A DNA stretch of 64,000 nt from Clostridia bacterium (GTDB lineage: Bacteria; Bacillota; Clostridia; Oscillospirales; CAG-272): positions 68,874 to 132,873 of the forward strand of contig JAFRQK010000046.1 in assembly GCA_017428635.1 (NCBI GenBank). Direction: 5' to 3'. Under the pieces are notes generated by a model. That model ran no database searches and was not told the origin of the DNA. It saw only the letters and a program-made list of their open reading frames with translations. Below, piece by piece: positions 24,486 to 32,709 of the stretch. The stretch's first letter is position 1. Every line of letters starts with the position of its first letter. A program made the translations under genes and the position numbers.

Positions 24486-25103
24486 TTATTCCTTTTCGGG
24501 TTTTGATTTGTCGCCGAGTTTTCCCGCCAGCGTCAGCAGCGAGTGGAAGAAAACGGCTCCTACGCCGTTGCCTGCGATAACGATGAGAACGAACAGAAGC
24601 GTCCGGAGCGTAAACGATCTGCCGTTGAAGAAGTAAAACATATCGGCGATCGAGTGCTCGAATCCGCAGAGGATGAACGCGGGAACGCAGAACAGGATGC
24701 CTATGAGTTTTCCGTGCCGCTTCCATATCTCGACGCAGACGTAGATTAGAAGGCCGCAGAGAACGGCGTCGACGAAGACGCGGAGCGGAGCCTTTGTCAG
24801 TTTCGCGGCGCAGACCGCCTCCGCACTTCCGAACGGAGAGCAAATAAGTCCGACGATCGCGCATCCGACGAGGTTGCCCGGGATCGAGATGAGGGTGTCG
24901 ATAATGAACGACGGCTTTTCCGTCACGATATATCCGACTTTGCCGGTATACAGTTCCATTTTGAAGAGAACGACGGAGATGAGTCCGACGCAGAACGCGA
25001 GAGCGCCGACGTATTTGTTGTCGCACGAGAGGTAGACCGCTCCGCCGATGCTGATCATTACGCCCGCGGCGATCGCCCTCAGGAAAACGGCGAGTTTTTT
25101 CAT
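24486..25103 (-). CDS. Formate/nitrite transporter (FNT) family channel
   Basis: 205 residues, somewhat short for the family (about 250-280), with six hydrophobic segments. Pore motifs are present: KMELYTGKVGYI after the second segment and CGFEHSIADMFYF with the conserved pore histidine. FNT proteins are pentameric channels for formate, nitrite or hydrosulfide. The ATG is preceded by AAGGAG at six bases and lies ten bases after the DUF1846 gene. Why it is grouped with trpS is not clear; formate export from fermentation is a reasonable guess. Confidence 0.88.
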   Translation of the reverse strand: MKKLAVFLRAIAAGVMISIGGAVYLSCDNKYVGALAFCVGLISVVLFKMELYTGKVGYIVTEKPSFIIDTLISIPGNLVGCAIVGLICSPFGSAEAVCAAKLTKAPLRVFVDAVLCGLLIYVCVEIWKRHGKLIGILFCVPAFILCGFEHSIADMFYFFNGRSFTLRTLLFVLIVIAGNGVGAVFFHSLLTLAGKLGDKSKPEKE

Positions 25104-25113
25104 TCTGATCTCC

Positions 25114-26601
25114 TTACGAACGGTGGAACAGTTTCTTCGACTGGTAAACGGGCTCTTGGGTAAGATTTATACCGAGTTTTCTGTATATTCCGGAATCGAC
25201 GGCGGTGACCATGACGCTCGAGTGCGCCTCGCAACCGCGCAGTTTGTCGAGCTGTTTCATGGCGAGAGCCGCCACCGGGTTCGTCGTCGCGGATATCGCA
25301 AGCGCGACGAGCACCTCGTCTGCGTGCAGACGCGGATTGTGGCCGCCGAGCTGTTCGGTTTTCAGTCGCGAAAGCGGCTCGATGACGACCGGCGGGATCA
25401 GATGGATCTCGTCGTTGATGTCGCCCAGAACCTTGAGCGCGTTGAGAAGCGCTGACGCGGACGAGCCGAGGAGGAGCGACGTTTTGCCCGTGACGATCCT
25501 GCCGTCCGACAGTTCGATCGCCATGGCGGGACCGTTCGTCGCGTGCGCTTTGTCAAGCGACGCGGCGACGACGGGACGGTCGGATTTGCTTACGCCGACC
25601 TTATTCATCAGAAGTTCCATCTTGTAGACTTCCGAATCCTTTGCGGAGCCGTTCGTCCTCTTGCAGACGGTGCTGTAATAGCGTCTGATTATCTCTTTTT
25701 TCGCCGCCTCGCTGACGGCTTCGTCGTCGGTTATGCAGTACCCCGCCATATTGACGCCCATATCGGTAGGCGACTTGTAGGGGCACGAGCCGTATATCTC
25801 TTCAAAGATCAGTTTGAGGACCGGGAAGATCTCGACGTCGCGGTTGTAGTTGACGGTCGTCTCTCCGTACGCCTCAAGGTGGAACGGGTCGATCATATTA
25901 ACGTCGTTGAGGTCGACGGTCGCCGCCTCGTACGCGATGTTTACGGGGTGATTGAGGGGGAGGTTCCAGATCGGGAACGTCTCGAATTTCGCGTATCCCG
26001 ATTTGATCCCGCGAAGGTTGTCGTGGTAAAGCTGGGAGAGGCAGGTCGCCATCTTGCCGCTGCCGGGACCCGGGGCGGTAACGACGACGAGCGAGCGCTC
26101 CGTTTCTATGTAATCGTTCTTTCCGTATCCGTCCTCGCTGACGATGAGTTTGGTGTTGGACGGATATCCGGGAATGGGATAATGGCGGAAGATTCTGACG
26201 CCCAGGTTTTCAAGCCTCGAGATGAATTTGTCCGCGGCGGGCTGTCCCTTGTAGTGGGTAATGACGACGGAACCGACGAGAAGACCGATACCCGTGAAGG
26301 CGTCGATGAGCCGGAGCGCGTCCATGTCGTACGTGAGCCCCACGGCGGCGTGGACCTTGTTCTGCTCGATCGCTTCCGCGGATACGACGATTATGATCTC
26401 AGCCTGATCCTTCAGCTTCATAAGCATGCGGATCTTGCTGTCCGGAGCGAAGCCCGGAAGCACGCGGGACGCGTGGTTGTCGTCGAACAGTTTTCCGCCG
26501 AATTCAAGGTACAGTTTGCCTCCGAAGCTCTCTATCCTCTCACGGATATGCTCGGACTGCATCTTCAGATATTTGTCGTTGTCAAAGCCGATCTGTTGCA
26601 T
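25114..26601 (-). CDS. DUF1846 family protein
   Basis: 495 residues from the ATG at 26601 (GGAGG five bases upstream). The frame continues open to 27150 antisense to rnhA, which is a shadow. Family landmarks: IGFDNDKYLKMQSEHIRERI at the N-terminus, a glycine-rich TAPGPGSGKMATCLSQLYHD segment resembling a nucleotide- or phosphate-binding loop, and GCEAHSSVMVTAVDSG near the end. The family is widespread in Firmicutes; its function is unknown to me. First gene of an operon with the FNT channel, trpS and the dehydrogenase. Confidence 0.85.
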   Translation of the reverse strand: MQQIGFDNDKYLKMQSEHIRERIESFGGKLYLEFGGKLFDDNHASRVLPGFAPDSKIRMLMKLKDQAEIIIVVSAEAIEQNKVHAAVGLTYDMDALRLIDAFTGIGLLVGSVVITHYKGQPAADKFISRLENLGVRIFRHYPIPGYPSNTKLIVSEDGYGKNDYIETERSLVVVTAPGPGSGKMATCLSQLYHDNLRGIKSGYAKFETFPIWNLPLNHPVNIAYEAATVDLNDVNMIDPFHLEAYGETTVNYNRDVEIFPVLKLIFEEIYGSCPYKSPTDMGVNMAGYCITDDEAVSEAAKKEIIRRYYSTVCKRTNGSAKDSEVYKMELLMNKVGVSKSDRPVVAASLDKAHATNGPAMAIELSDGRIVTGKTSLLLGSSASALLNALKVLGDINDEIHLIPPVVIEPLSRLKTEQLGGHNPRLHADEVLVALAISATTNPVAALAMKQLDKLRGCEAHSSVMVTAVDSGIYRKLGINLTQEPVYQSKKLFHRS

Positions 26602-26646
26602 TTTCCCCTCCGGATTTTGATGTTGGAACCTTTTGACCCACAGTAT

Positions 26647-26675
26647 ATTATATGACATATATTTCCCGATTTCAA
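26647..26675 (-). promoter_or_regulatory. Sigma-A type promoter of the DUF1846-FNT-TrpS operon
   Basis: Minus strand TTGAAA (26675-26670), a 17-base spacer, TATAAT (26652-26647), 45 bases before the DUF1846 start. Confidence 0.8.
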
Positions 26676-26710
26676 GGGGAAACGACCATTTGAGAAAGGT
26701 TTTTTTGCTA

Positions 26711-26739
26711 TTGTGCCGATCCCCGTTTTGTGGTAAAAT
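26711..26739 (+). promoter_or_regulatory. Sigma-A type promoter of rnhA
   Basis: TTGTGC (26711-26716), a 17-base spacer, and an extended -10 (TGG then TAAAAT at 26734-26739), 30 bases before the RNase HI start; divergent from the DUF1846 promoter. Confidence 0.7.
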
Positions 26740-26769
26740 GAAAGAGGCGAAAAACGGAGGATTGAACGT

Positions 26770-27222
26770 ATGAAACACGTCGATATATACACGGACGGCT
26801 CGTGCCGGAAGAACCCAGGACCCGGGGGATGGGGAGCGATCCTCGTCTACGGAAAGAGGGAAAAAGAGATCTCGGGCGGCGAGGCGGAAACGACGAACAA
26901 CAGAATGGAGATCACCGCAGTGATCTCCGCGCTCGAAGCGCTGAAGGAACCGTGCGAAGTTACGGTCACGTCGGATTCCAAATACGTCTGCGACGCGGTG
27001 ACGCTCGGATGGGCGGAATCGTGGAGAAAGAACGGTTGGAAAAAGGCGGACAAAAAGCCCGCCCTGAATCCGGAATTGTGGGAGAAACTTCTCGATCTTC
27101 TCAAGGTCCATAAGGTCGAATTCGTCTGGGTCAAAGGCCACGACGGCCATCCTTACAACGAAAGGTGCGACGCTATGGCGCAGGCGGAGTCGGGCAAGTT
27201 CGTAACGGAAACGGAAGAATAG
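26770..27222 (+). CDS. rnhA: Ribonuclease HI
   Basis: 150 residues, the standard bacterial length. All four catalytic acids are visible: Asp9 (YTDGSC), Glu47 (NNRMEI), Asp69 (SDSKYV) and Asp134 (NERCD); the flexible-loop His of KGHDGH is also kept. It cuts the RNA strand of RNA-DNA hybrids in the cytoplasm, for example at replication primers and R-loops. GGAGG lies nine bases before the ATG. It is a single-gene unit ending in a shared terminator. Confidence 0.96.
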   Translation: MKHVDIYTDGSCRKNPGPGGWGAILVYGKREKEISGGEAETTNNRMEITAVISALEALKEPCEVTVTSDSKYVCDAVTLGWAESWRKNGWKKADKKPALNPELWEKLLDLLKVHKVEFVWVKGHDGHPYNERCDAMAQAESGKFVTETEE

Positions 27223-27236
27223 TTTAAGACAACAAA

Positions 27237-27266
27237 AAACCGGCGGCAGGTTTGCCGCCGGTTTTT
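27237..27266. terminator. Bidirectional terminator between rnhA and the UPF0210 gene
   Basis: AAACCGGCGGCA/TGCCGCCGGTTT (27237-27264) has a T run on the plus side (27262-27266) and an A run on the other (27234-27239), so it can end both convergent units. The UPF0210 stop codon begins in its last T run. Confidence 0.85.
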
Positions 27267-28624
27267 CAGTTTTTGAGCGATTGCAGAGGCGCGGGAATTC
27301 GTCCTCCGCGGCGTATGAACCGTTCGGACGAGCACGCGTCGTTCACTTTCATAACGGGACCGGAACCGAGAAGACCTCCGAACTCGAGTTCGTCGCCGAC
27401 TCCCTTCCCTATCGCGGGGATAACGCGTACCGCGGTCGTCTTGGAGTTTACCATTCCGATCGCCGCCTCGTCCGCGATTATCGCCGATACCGTCTCCGGG
27501 GCGATATCCCCGGGCACGATTATCATATCGAGACCGACGGAACAGACCGCCGTCATCGCCTCGAGTTTTTCAACTGTCAAAACGCCGGAACGCGCAGCGT
27601 CGATCATGCCCGCGTCCTCTGAGACGGGGATGAACGCGCCGGACAGTCCTCCGACGTGGGAGGACGCCATCACGCCGCCTTTTTTGACCGCGTCGTTGAG
27701 CAGCGCGAGCGCAGCCGTAGTACCGGGAACGCCGCACGTTTCGAGCCCCATTTCCTCGAGGATATGAGCGACGGAGTCGCCGACGGCGGGAGTGGGAGCG
27801 AGGGACAGGTCGACGATGCCGAACGCCACGCCGAGCTTTTCGGACGCGACCGCGCCGACGAGCTGGCCCATCCGCGTTATTTTGAACGCGGTCTTTTTAA
27901 TAACGTCCGCGATCGTCGACAGGTTGGCGTCGGGACATTTTGCGACAGCCGCTCTTACGACGCCGGGACCTGAAACGCCTACGTTGATGACGAGATCCGG
28001 CTCTCCCGGCCCGTGGAACGCGCCCGCCATAAACGGATTGTCCTCCGGAGCGTTCATAAAGACGACGAGTTTCGCCGCTCCGATCGAATTACGGTCGGCG
28101 GTGAGCTGCGCCGTTTTGACTACGACGCCGCCCATGAGAGCGACGGCGTCCATATTGATACCCGCCTTAGTCGAGCCGACGTTGACGGACGAACAGACGT
28201 AATCCGTAGTCGAGAGCGCCTCGGGGATCGAGGCGATCAGTTCGCGGTCGCCCGCGGAAAACCCTTTGTGAACGAGCGCGGAATAACCGCCGATGAAGTT
28301 TATCCCGAGCGTTTTTGCCGCTCTGTCCATAGCGCGGGCGAACGTCACGGGATCGCCGCCCGAGGCGGCGGCGAGCATCGCGATCGGCGTCACGGAGACG
28401 CGTTTGTTTATTATCGGGATGCCGTACGTGCGCTCGATCTCCTCGCCCGTCGCGACGAGTTTTTCAGCCGACCTCGTGATCTTGTCGTAGACCTTTTCCG
28501 CAGACCTTACGATATCGTCTCCGGCGCAGCTGAGAAGCGAAATACCCATCGTTATCGTTCTGATATCGAGGTTTTCGTTGTCGATCATATTGATCGTTTC
28601 GAGAATGTCTTTCGTGTTTATCAT
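27266..28624 (-). CDS. UPF0210 (DUF711/PFL) family protein
   Basis: 452 residues, full family length. Recognisable blocks are [17 protein letters not shown] near the N-terminus, [33 protein letters not shown] and [11 protein letters not shown]. The fold is related to pyruvate-formate-lyase-like barrels, but the catalytic role is not established. It follows the ACT-domain gene by 15 bases; these two families are commonly adjacent across bacteria and archaea, so they probably work together. GAGGG lies about 12 bases before the ATG. Confidence 0.88.
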   Translation of the reverse strand: MINTKDILETINMIDNENLDIRTITMGISLLSCAGDDIVRSAEKVYDKITRSAEKLVATGEEIERTYGIPIINKRVSVTPIAMLAAASGGDPVTFARAMDRAAKTLGINFIGGYSALVHKGFSAGDRELIASIPEALSTTDYVCSSVNVGSTKAGINMDAVALMGGVVVKTAQLTADRNSIGAAKLVVFMNAPEDNPFMAGAFHGPGEPDLVINVGVSGPGVVRAAVAKCPDANLSTIADVIKKTAFKITRMGQLVGAVASEKLGVAFGIVDLSLAPTPAVGDSVAHILEEMGLETCGVPGTTAALALLNDAVKKGGVMASSHVGGLSGAFIPVSEDAGMIDAARSGVLTVEKLEAMTAVCSVGLDMIIVPGDIAPETVSAIIADEAAIGMVNSKTTAVRVIPAIGKGVGDELEFGGLLGSGPVMKVNDACSSERFIRRGGRIPAPLQSLKN

Positions 28625-28639
28625 TTGCGCGCTTAACCC

Positions 28640-28909
28640 TCAGATCCTGTGCATCGAATTGAAGATGTCCTCGTGCATGACGTGGACTTTCATGCCGATC
28701 TGCTCGCCGAGTTTTTCAAGCGACGAGGAGAGTTCCGAGAAATCGGAAGTGAGCCCGTCGATGTCGACGAGCATTATCATCGTAAACATATCCCTCATAA
28801 CGGACTGCGTCACGTCGATTATGTTGGCTCCTTTTTCGGCGCATGCCGAAGACACTTTCGCAAGGATCCCGACGGTGTCGTGACCTATGACCGTAATTAC
28901 TGCTTTCAT
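28640..28909 (-). CDS. ACT domain protein, UPF0237 family
   Basis: 89 residues forming a single ACT domain: VITVIGHDTVGILAKVSSACAEKGANI is the family start (sequence seen at residues 4-30), ending in VMHEDIFNSMHRI. ACT domains bind small ligands, often amino acids, and control partner proteins. It is placed between PepD and its usual partner UPF0210, so it may sense an amino acid or glycine-related metabolite on behalf of UPF0210; that is inference. Confidence 0.9.
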   Translation of the reverse strand: MKAVITVIGHDTVGILAKVSSACAEKGANIIDVTQSVMRDMFTMIMLVDIDGLTSDFSELSSSLEKLGEQIGMKVHVMHEDIFNSMHRI

Positions 28910-28922
28910 TTATTATTCCCCC

Positions 28923-30356
28923 TTATCGGATCTCTTCGAGCATTCCGCATACGACGCCGTAAAGGCGGTCGAGAGTCGGTATTTCGAGCGTTTCTGACGG
29001 CGAGTGAAGATCTCTTATCACAGGGCCGAGCGAGATTATATCCATATCGGGCAGAGCGTCGCTGACGAGCCCGCACTCGAGTCCCGCGTGAATGCCCGTG
29101 ATGACCGGTTTTCTGCCGTACTGCTTTTCAAAAACGGACGAGTAGATCTTCTGCAGTTTCGTCCCCTCTCTGTACGCCCAGCCGGGATATCTGTTCCTGT
29201 GGCGTACCGTACCGCCCGCGAGACGAGCGGCGGCTGAAAGACGCATTTCCATATCGTCGAGAACGGCGGATTCCGACGAGCGGGACGAGAGCGTTATCTT
29301 CGCCCCCTTGCAGTCGGCGTTCACTACGCCGATATTGTACGAAGTCTCGACGATCCCCTCGCGGCTGCCCGCCCATTCGACGGGACCCGGACGGAGGACC
29401 GAGAAAAAGTCGATCAAACGCGCCGTGCTCTCCTCATCGGCGACCGGGGTCGGAGCCGACGGCGTAATTTCTATTTTAAGACATTTGTCAACGTCGGTCA
29501 GGTGACCGCATACGACGCTCTTGGCTTTCACGAGCGCCGCTGAAAGATCCGATCCCTTTCTTACGCAGAATACGGCGCGGCAGTCGCGCGGGATCGCGTT
29601 GTCTTTCCCGCCGCCCGTCATGGAAGAGAGTCGGATCGGTGAAACTTCGGAGAAAAATCTCAGAACGGTCGCAGCCGCGGCGACCGCGGACACGCGGCGC
29701 AGAGCGATGTCCTCGCCCGAGTGGCCGCCCGCGAGGCCGGAAACGTCAAGCGTGTAAAAATCGCCGTCGGCGCCGTCCCCGGGCTCAAACTCCAGCATAA
29801 CGTCCGTTCTCACGCCGCCTGCGCACGAAACGGTGGCGACGCCTTCGTCGGCGGAGTCGAGATTTATGAGAAGGCGCGACCCGATAAGCGAGAAATCAAA
29901 CGCTTTCATCCCTTCGAGACCGACTTCCTCGGAAGTCGTGAAAAGGCACTCGATCCTCGGCGTCGAGAGCGTGTTGTCATCAAGAAGCGCGAGCATCATC
30001 GCGACGGCGACGCCGTCGTCAGCGCCGAGCGTAGTCCCCCCCGCGGAGAGGATATCCCCGCGCTCGACGAGTTTGATCGGATCGCAAAGGAAGTCGTGCT
30101 CCACGCCCGGAGCCGCCTCGCAGACCATATCGACGTGGCCCTGAAGCAACACGGACGGGTCGCCTTCGCGGCCATCCGACGCCTCTTTCGTGATAAAAAC
30201 GTTATTCGCGCCGTCGCGAACGCAAAAAAGAGAGCGTTCGCGGGCAAAGTTTTCAAGATAAGACGCTATACCCGCCTCGTTTCCCGAACCTCGCGGGATC
30301 GCGGAGATCTCCTCGAAGAAGCGGAATACGTCTCTGTGCTTTACGTTGTCAAACAT
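28923..30356 (-). CDS. pepD: Aminoacyl-histidine dipeptidase, M20C family
   Basis: 477 residues from the ATG at 30356, which has CGGAG five bases upstream; a GTG two codons earlier lies too close to that site. Metal-site motifs of PepD are present: LLQGHVDMVCE, GTTLGADDGVAVA (bridging Asp), TTSEEVGLEG (catalytic Glu) and a C-terminal GIHAGLECG. It is a cytoplasmic zinc exopeptidase of broad Xaa-His and dipeptide specificity, useful for peptides brought in by the opp system. First gene of the pepD-ACT-UPF0210 operon. Confidence 0.93.
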   Translation of the reverse strand: MFDNVKHRDVFRFFEEISAIPRGSGNEAGIASYLENFARERSLFCVRDGANNVFITKEASDGREGDPSVLLQGHVDMVCEAAPGVEHDFLCDPIKLVERGDILSAGGTTLGADDGVAVAMMLALLDDNTLSTPRIECLFTTSEEVGLEGMKAFDFSLIGSRLLINLDSADEGVATVSCAGGVRTDVMLEFEPGDGADGDFYTLDVSGLAGGHSGEDIALRRVSAVAAAATVLRFFSEVSPIRLSSMTGGGKDNAIPRDCRAVFCVRKGSDLSAALVKAKSVVCGHLTDVDKCLKIEITPSAPTPVADEESTARLIDFFSVLRPGPVEWAGSREGIVETSYNIGVVNADCKGAKITLSSRSSESAVLDDMEMRLSAAARLAGGTVRHRNRYPGWAYREGTKLQKIYSSVFEKQYGRKPVITGIHAGLECGLVSDALPDMDIISLGPVIRDLHSPSETLEIPTLDRLYGVVCGMLEEIR

Positions 30357-30387
30357 AAACACTCCGAATGATTTGATTTACCCTACA

Positions 30388-30416
30388 ATAATAACAGATT
30401 TTCCCCGACAAATCAA
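30388..30416 (-). promoter_or_regulatory. Sigma-A type promoter of the pepD operon
   Basis: Minus strand TTGATT (30416-30411), a 17-base spacer, TATTAT (30393-30388) with a TG extension, 32 bases before the pepD ATG. Confidence 0.75.
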
Positions 30417-30487
30417 CCGAGCGGGAAAATAAAACCGGGACGGGCGAAAAAAGTTCTCCGTTTTGACTTTATTCTTAAAAATATATG

Positions 30488-30496
30488 TGGTATAAT
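30488..30496 (+). promoter_or_regulatory. Extended -10 promoter of ispD
   Basis: TGGTATAAT (30488-30496) is a consensus extended -10. A TTGACT at 30463-30468 lies 22 bases upstream, too far for a standard -35. The predicted transcription start, near 30503, falls at the ATG of the longest ispD frame and so rules out that start. Confidence 0.6.
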
Positions 30497-30531
30497 TTAG
30501 AATGCAAAAGTATGAGCAGGAGGGCAGACCG

Positions 30532-31308
30532 TTGAAGGCAAATAATGTACTGTCGTTTCTCGACACGCTTTCGGACGCCGTGGTCAACGGCCGTCCCACG
30601 ACGGCGATAATCCTCGCCGCCGGTTCTTCCGAACGCTTTTCGGGCAGGGTCGGGGTCAAAAAACAGTTCTGCCCCGTTCTCGGCGTACCCGCCGTTCTCC
30701 GTTCAGCGCTGGCGTTCGAAGAATGCTCCGACGTGAAACAAATAATCGTCGTCACCGGGCAGGACGATATCGAAAAAATGAAGTCCGTTCTCGACGGGAA
30801 GATCACGAAACTTTCCGCAGTCACTGCAGGCGGCGCAACGCGCCTCGACTCCGCAAAAGCGGGTCTTTCACTCGTCGATCCTTCCTCGAAATACATAGCC
30901 GTCCACGACGCGGCGCGCTGCCTCGTCACGGTCGATATCATAAAAAGCGTTATCGCGGAAGCCGTGAGAAGCGGAGCAGCGGCAGCCGCGACGCCCGCCT
31001 CCGACACGATAAAGCTGACGAGCGGCGGAAGAACGGTCGCCGAGACGCTCGACAGAGACCGCATATGGCTCGCCGCAACGCCGCAGATATTCTCGGCGAA
31101 TCTCTATCGCGCCGCGATATATACGGCGATCAGGGACGGGGTATCCGTCACGGACGACTGCTCGGCTGTCGAACGGCTCGGAGTCGACGTCAAACTCGTC
31201 GACTGCGGAAGAGAAAACATAAAGATCACCTACCCGGTCGACGCCGCGATCGCCGAGGCGATACTCGAACGGCGCGCGATGGAGCGCGAAGGAGGCACCG
31301 GAAAATGA
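30532..31308 (+). CDS. ispD: 2-C-methyl-D-erythritol 4-phosphate cytidylyltransferase
   Basis: 258 residues from the TTG at 30532, chosen because AGGAGG lies eight bases upstream (30518-30523) and because the ATG at 30502 sits at the predicted transcription start without a ribosome binding site. The CTP-binding motif is IILAAGSSERF, with VKKQF after it; AGGATRLDSAKAGL and VHDAARCLV are the next family blocks. It transfers CMP to methylerythritol phosphate in the non-mevalonate isoprenoid pathway. It overlaps ispF by four bases (ATGA), so two steps of one pathway are translated together. Confidence 0.94.
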   Translation: MKANNVLSFLDTLSDAVVNGRPTTAIILAAGSSERFSGRVGVKKQFCPVLGVPAVLRSALAFEECSDVKQIIVVTGQDDIEKMKSVLDGKITKLSAVTAGGATRLDSAKAGLSLVDPSSKYIAVHDAARCLVTVDIIKSVIAEAVRSGAAAAATPASDTIKLTSGGRTVAETLDRDRIWLAATPQIFSANLYRAAIYTAIRDGVSVTDDCSAVERLGVDVKLVDCGRENIKITYPVDAAIAEAILERRAMEREGGTGK

Positions 31309-31775
31309 GGATAGGCCACGGATACGACGTCCACAGGACGAAGCCGGGCGACGGGATCGTTCTCGGCGGAGTCAGGATAGAATGCGATCTGGCGCTTGAG
31401 GCGCACTCCGACGGAGACGTGCTGACCCACGCGCTGATCGACGCTCTCTTCGGTGCGGCTGGTCTGCCCGATATAGGCGTCCATTTCCCCGACAACAACG
31501 CAAGATACAAAGACGCGAACAGTCTTGAACTTCTGGAAGAGGCGATACGGCTCGTCCGTGAAGAGGGCTTCGACGTCGAGTTCGCCGACATGACCGTCGT
31601 CGCGCAGTCTCCGAAACTCGCGCCCTTTACCGTGAAGATGAGAGAAACGATCGCAGGAGCGCTGGATATTTCCCCGTCTCGCGTAAACGTAAAGGCGACG
31701 ACCGAGGAAAAACTCGGATTCACCGGCAGCGGCGAAGGGATCTCCGCGCACGCGGTCTGTCTGCTGGAAGAATAA
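31305..31775 (+). CDS. ispF: 2-C-methyl-D-erythritol 2,4-cyclodiphosphate synthase
   Basis: 156 residues, standard length. Zinc ligands Asp8, His10 (GHGYDVHR) and His42 are present, as are AHSDGDVLTHALIDALFGAAG and the C-terminal KATTEEKLGFTGSGEGI. It releases CMP from the IspE product to form the cyclodiphosphate. GGAGG precedes the ATG at eight bases, inside ispD. IspE, the step between IspD and IspF, is not in the window. Confidence 0.96.
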   Translation: MRIGHGYDVHRTKPGDGIVLGGVRIECDLALEAHSDGDVLTHALIDALFGAAGLPDIGVHFPDNNARYKDANSLELLEEAIRLVREEGFDVEFADMTVVAQSPKLAPFTVKMRETIAGALDISPSRVNVKATTEEKLGFTGSGEGISAHAVCLLEE

Positions 31776-31977
31776 CAAACAAGCCGCCGCGAAACCGTAT
31801 TCCCCTTGATCCTTTGCTTTGTGATTCCCTGCGGCTCCGCGGCGGACGGAAACTGTTTCGGGAGCCCCGCGGGGCTCATATACAGAGTATGACGGCGGGT
31901 ATTTCCCGGTGACCGCCGCGGCGCGGCGCGGGCGATACCGCAAAGCGCGGAATTTTAACGAAAAGGTCAGATCAACA

Positions 31978-32676
31978 ATGAGAAATCATCCGATCATCAT
32001 CAATCCTTCCCTTCTCTCCGCTGATTTTCTGGATCTTGAAAAAAGCGTGAGGGACGCCGCCTCCTCGGGCGCCCGAATGCTTCACGCCGACGTGATGGAC
32101 GGGGTGTACGTTCCCAATATCAGTTTCGGATTCGATATCATCGAAAAGATCGTTTCGGTCTCGTCCGTTCCCGTAGACGTTCATATGATGACGGTCGCTC
32201 CGTGGAAGTATCTGGACGAGTTGAAAAACGCGGGGGCGTACTCCGTGACGATTCATTCCGACGTCGGGGACGTATGTACGCGGCGCGACGCGCTCGCGCG
32301 GATCAGGTCGCTCGGAATGAGAGCGGCGGTCGCCTTGAAACCCGCCCATCCCGCCGGGGACGTCGCGGACGTGATCGACCTTTGCGATATGATCCTCGTT
32401 ATGACGGTCGAACCGGGATTCGGCGGACAGAAATTCATGGAGGATATGATCCCGAAGATACGTGACGTGAAGCGGATCGCAGCCCAAGCCGGCGTCGACG
32501 TCTCCGTTCAGGTCGACGGGGGGATCAACGCAGATAACATAGGCCTTTGCGCCGCCGCAGGAGCCGACAATTTCGTCGTCGGCACCGCGTTCTTCTCGGC
32601 AGCCGATAAAAAAGAAAGATACGGGAAACTCAGGGCGGCGGCTGAAAAAGGCGCTTCCCGGGAGGCCCGCGATTGA
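31978..32676 (+). CDS. rpe: Ribulose-phosphate 3-epimerase
   Basis: 232 residues from the ATG at 31978 (AAAGG 11 bases upstream); an in-frame start at 31909 would add a basic, non-homologous leader. TIM-barrel metal and catalytic motifs: PSLLSADF, LHADVMDG, VPVDVHMM, VMTVEPGFGGQ and QVDGGIN. It interconverts ribulose-5-P and xylulose-5-P in the pentose phosphate pathway. The 202-base gap after ispF holds a GAGCCCCGCGGGGCTC palindrome (31862-31877) but no readable promoter. Confidence 0.95.
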   Translation: MRNHPIIINPSLLSADFLDLEKSVRDAASSGARMLHADVMDGVYVPNISFGFDIIEKIVSVSSVPVDVHMMTVAPWKYLDELKNAGAYSVTIHSDVGDVCTRRDALARIRSLGMRAAVALKPAHPAGDVADVIDLCDMILVMTVEPGFGGQKFMEDMIPKIRDVKRIAAQAGVDVSVQVDGGINADNIGLCAAAGADNFVVGTAFFSAADKKERYGKLRAAAEKGASREARD

Positions 32677-32709
32677 TATATTAAATTTCCCTGAAAGGAG
32701 TCGGAAATT

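Noticed and set aside
24481..25026. N-terminal extension of the trpS frame
   Set aside because: It overlaps the FNT gene in another frame, is arginine-rich and non-homologous; the ATG at 24480 has a good ribosome binding site and a normal TrpS start.
26602..27150. N-terminal extension of the DUF1846 frame
   Set aside because: It runs antisense through rnhA and the divergent promoters; GGAGG precedes the ATG at 26601.
31776..31977. Promoter or RNA gene in the gap between ispF and rpe
   Set aside because: Contains a 16-nt palindrome (31862-31877) but no T run, no promoter hexamers and no recognisable RNA.
32677..32709. M-box magnesium riboswitch before mgtE
   Set aside because: The gap is only 33 bases, too short for an M-box.
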